From Deltaproteobacteria bacterium (GTDB lineage Bacteria; Desulfobacterota; Anaeroferrophillalia; Anaeroferrophillales; Tharpellaceae), in assembly GCA_030595135.1 (NCBI GenBank), contig JAUVDU010000090.1:1-6667 (forward strand): 6,667 bases of DNA, read 5' to 3'. This document shows, piece by piece, positions 4,602 through 6,667 of the stretch. The notes under the pieces were generated by a model that searched no databases, was not told where the DNA came from, and saw only the letters and a list, made by a program, of their open reading frames with translations. Each line of letters opens with the position of its first letter. Position 1 is the first letter of the stretch. Position numbers and translations under genes: made by a program.

Positions 4602-6637
4602 AGATTCTTATCGCTGAAGACGTGGAAGATTCTCTAATTATGTTGGAGATGGTCATTACCAGTATGGGTCATGTGGCTGTTAGCGGAGCCAACGGTCTTG
4701 AAGCTTTGCGTTTGGCTCAGGCAGATTCGCCTGATCTTATAATCTCTGATATCATGATGCCGGAGATGGATGGTTTTGAGTTTTGTCGTCAGGTTAAGGC
4801 CGATCCAAAACTGCGAAAAATTCCTTTTATCTTCTATTCCGCCACTTACACCGAACATCAGGACAAGGAGCTGGCCTCAGCTCTCGGGGCCTCCCGCTTT
4901 ATTATCAAGCCGCAGGAACCCAAAATGCTTATGGCGATCATTAAGGAGGTTTTGGCGGCCTTTAGCCGGGCGGAGTTGCCGGTTGTGCCGGAAGAGCAAA
5001 AAGAGAAGAGTGAAATTAACCATATGTATCTGCAATCGGTCGGCCGGAAGCTCGACAAAAAGATTCGGGAGCTGGAGCAAGAGCGGGAGGCATTGAAAGA
5101 GAGTGAGGCGAAATACCGTCATTTGGTTGAGTCGGTGCAAAACTACTACTTCTTCTACACGCATGATACTGAGGGGATTTTTAACTATATCAGTCCGTCG
5201 ATAGAGATCGTGCTCGGCTACAAACCGGCAGAGTTTTTCGTCCACTATTCAGAATACTTGACCGACAATCCGATCAATAAGGAGGTTGTGCGTTATACTG
5301 AATTGAGTATTAAAGGTGAGGAACAACCTTCCTACGAGATCGAGATAGAGGCCAAGGATGGTTCTCTGCATTGGTTGGAGGTTAAGGAGTTTCCCGTTTT
5401 TGATCAATCGGGTAAGGTCTCTCATGTTGAGGGCATTGCCCATAACATCACCGAGCGCAAACGGGCTGAAGTGGAGCGTGATAAACTCCAGGTGCAGTTG
5501 ACTCAGGCTCAGAAGATGGAGGCTGTTGGTCGACTGGCCGGCGGCGTCGCCCACGATTTCAATAACATGCTGGGCGTGATCCTCGGTTACGCGGAACTTG
5601 CTTTGGGTGAGGCGGATTCGGATCACCCACTCTTTGACGACCTCCAGGAGATCTGCAAGGCTGCCGAACGTTCCGCCGACCTTACCCGGCAACTATTAGC
5701 CTTTGCCCGCAAGCAGATCATTGTGCCCAAGGTAATTAACTTGAACGAAACCGTGGCCGGGATGCTCAAAATGCTGGGTCGGCTTATTGGCGAGGATATT
5801 GATCTTGCGTGGCTGCCCGGTGCGGATCTCTGGCCGGTCAAGGTGGATCCGGCCCAGATCGACCAGATTCTGGCTAATCTCAGCGTTAACGCTCGGGACG
5901 CCATCGCGGGTGTGGGCAAAATGAGTATCGAAACGGGAAATGTTGTTTTTGATGAGGATTATTGCGCTGACCATGTCGGGTTTATCCCGGGAGAATATGT
6001 TCTGCTGGCGGTCAGCGATGATGGTTGCGGCATGGACAAGAAGACTCAGAATAATCTTTTCGAGCCGTTTTTTACGACCAAGGGTGAGGGGCATGGCACC
6101 GGTCTCGGGCTCTCTACGGTTTACGGAATCGTCAAACAGAATAACGGTTTTATCAATGTCTACAGCGAACCGGGTGAAGGGACGACTTTCAGGATCTACC
6201 TCTCCCGGTACGCGGGCAAGCTTGAGTCAGTGCAGAAGACGGGCTTGGCGGAACCGGCCGTCGGCGGTCACGAAACCATCCTGTTGGTGGAGGACGAATT
6301 TGCGATTCTGGATATGACTAAGAGGATACTCGAACGCTTAGGTTACATCGTCCTGATTGCCTCCACGCCGGATGAGGCTCTGCGCCTGGTTGAGGTCTAC
6401 TCCGGCGAGATTCATCTGCTTTTAAGTGACGTGGTGTTACCCGAAATGAACGGTCTGGATCTGGCCAAAAAATTGCTCGCCCATCACGCGGATTTAAAGA
6501 GTTTATTTATGTCCGGCTATACGGCCAATGTGATCGCCCGGCGCGGGGTTCTGGAGGCAGGTGTCAATTTCCTCCAGAAGCCGTTTGCGAGGCAGGATTT
6601 GGCAACTAAGGTGCGGGAAGTGCTGGATTGCAATTAA
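4598..6637 (+). CDS. Hybrid sensor histidine kinase, REC-PAS-HisKA-HATPase-REC
   Basis: This intact 679-residue protein has no signal peptide or membrane helix, so it is cytoplasmic. Residues 1-120 are a receiver with acidic E7/D8, phosphoacceptor D51 in LIISDIMMPEMDG, switch S81 and K104. Residues 132-172 are a charged coiled coil. Residues 172-290 form a PAS domain ending NITERKRAE. The kinase core is NtrB-like, with H319 in GGVAHDFNNMLGVILGY, N-box ANLSVNARDAI (N431), G1 DDGCGMD, F-box LFEPFF and G2 GHGTGLGLSTVYGI. Residues 558-678 are a second receiver with E565/D566, D611 in LLSDVVLPEMNG, switch S639 in MSGYTAN and K661 in LQKPF. It probably takes input through the first receiver or the PAS pocket, autophosphorylates, and passes phosphate to its own C-terminal receiver or the neighbouring regulator. 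GGAG (4587-4590) precedes the ATG, which overlaps the previous stop as ATGA. No DNA-binding or HPt domain is present. Confidence 0.96.
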   Translation: MKILIAEDVEDSLIMLEMVITSMGHVAVSGANGLEALRLAQADSPDLIISDIMMPEMDGFEFCRQVKADPKLRKIPFIFYSATYTEHQDKELASALGASRFIIKPQEPKMLMAIIKEVLAAFSRAELPVVPEEQKEKSEINHMYLQSVGRKLDKKIRELEQEREALKESEAKYRHLVESVQNYYFFYTHDTEGIFNYISPSIEIVLGYKPAEFFVHYSEYLTDNPINKEVVRYTELSIKGEEQPSYEIEIEAKDGSLHWLEVKEFPVFDQSGKVSHVEGIAHNITERKRAEVERDKLQVQLTQAQKMEAVGRLAGGVAHDFNNMLGVILGYAELALGEADSDHPLFDDLQEICKAAERSADLTRQLLAFARKQIIVPKVINLNETVAGMLKMLGRLIGEDIDLAWLPGADLWPVKVDPAQIDQILANLSVNARDAIAGVGKMSIETGNVVFDEDYCADHVGFIPGEYVLLAVSDDGCGMDKKTQNNLFEPFFTTKGEGHGTGLGLSTVYGIVKQNNGFINVYSEPGEGTTFRIYLSRYAGKLESVQKTGLAEPAVGGHETILLVEDEFAILDMTKRILERLGYIVLIASTPDEALRLVEVYSGEIHLLLSDVVLPEMNGLDLAKKLLAHHADLKSLFMSGYTANVIARRGVLEAGVNFLQKPFARQDLATKVREVLDCN

Positions 6638-6667
6638 ATCCCTTGAATTTGCGGGTTAGCTGAATAG

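Noticed and set aside
5249..6094. Several minus-strand open frames inside the hybrid kinase
   Set aside because: They are shadows of a well-supported 679-residue kinase and show no ribosome sites or family motifs.

Overview
The window looks like ordinary chromosome from a Gram-negative, flagellated, probably anaerobic bacterium, most likely a Desulfobacterota (old Deltaproteobacteria) lineage. That placement is inferred from gene style: a glycine-rich SSB, an NtrB-like hybrid kinase with paired receiver domains, a PhnD-like sensor kinase, a short stand-alone flagellar rod/hook protein, and a 3-hydroxyacyl-CoA dehydrogenase. Nothing in the window proves the taxon.

Layout. Positions 1-229 (minus) hold the start of a 3-hydroxyacyl-CoA dehydrogenase gene. 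A 234-base divergent intergenic region with a hairpin-forming inverted repeat and a candidate promoter leads into ssb (464-1009, plus). A 20-base gap separates ssb from an uncharacterised 314-residue protein with a beta-carbonic-anhydrase-like zinc-site signature (1030-1974, plus). A 118-residue mini flagellar rod/hook-type protein (1976-2332, minus) converges on it with one base between the stop codons. A complete tRNA-Phe(GAA) follows at 2409-2484, with an upstream promoter and a strong intrinsic terminator (2499-2534).

After an AT-rich gap (2535-2878) comes a three-gene two-component cluster on the plus strand: a membrane sensor kinase (2879-4223), a single-domain response regulator (4213-4601) and a REC-PAS-HisKA-HATPase-REC hybrid kinase (4598-6637). 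The genes overlap by 11 and 4 bases and must be co-transcribed. Together they supply two kinase cores and three receiver domains but no DNA-binding or enzymatic output, so they probably form a phosphorelay whose output lies elsewhere.

The most notable observation is that the first two genes of this cluster are broken while the third is intact. The sensor kinase changes frame at a run of nine G (2978-2986) and again near 3503. The response regulator changes frame at a run of seven A (4223-4229). All three breaks have the same sign: one base too few. In addition, the sensor's periplasmic domain keeps only the C-terminal part of a PhnD-like ligand-binding domain, as if a large internal piece had been deleted. 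Decay, base-calling errors in homopolymers, G-tract phase variation and -1 ribosomal frameshifting (the A-run is a perfect A AAA AAC slippery heptamer) are competing explanations. They can be told apart by reads and by comparison with relatives.
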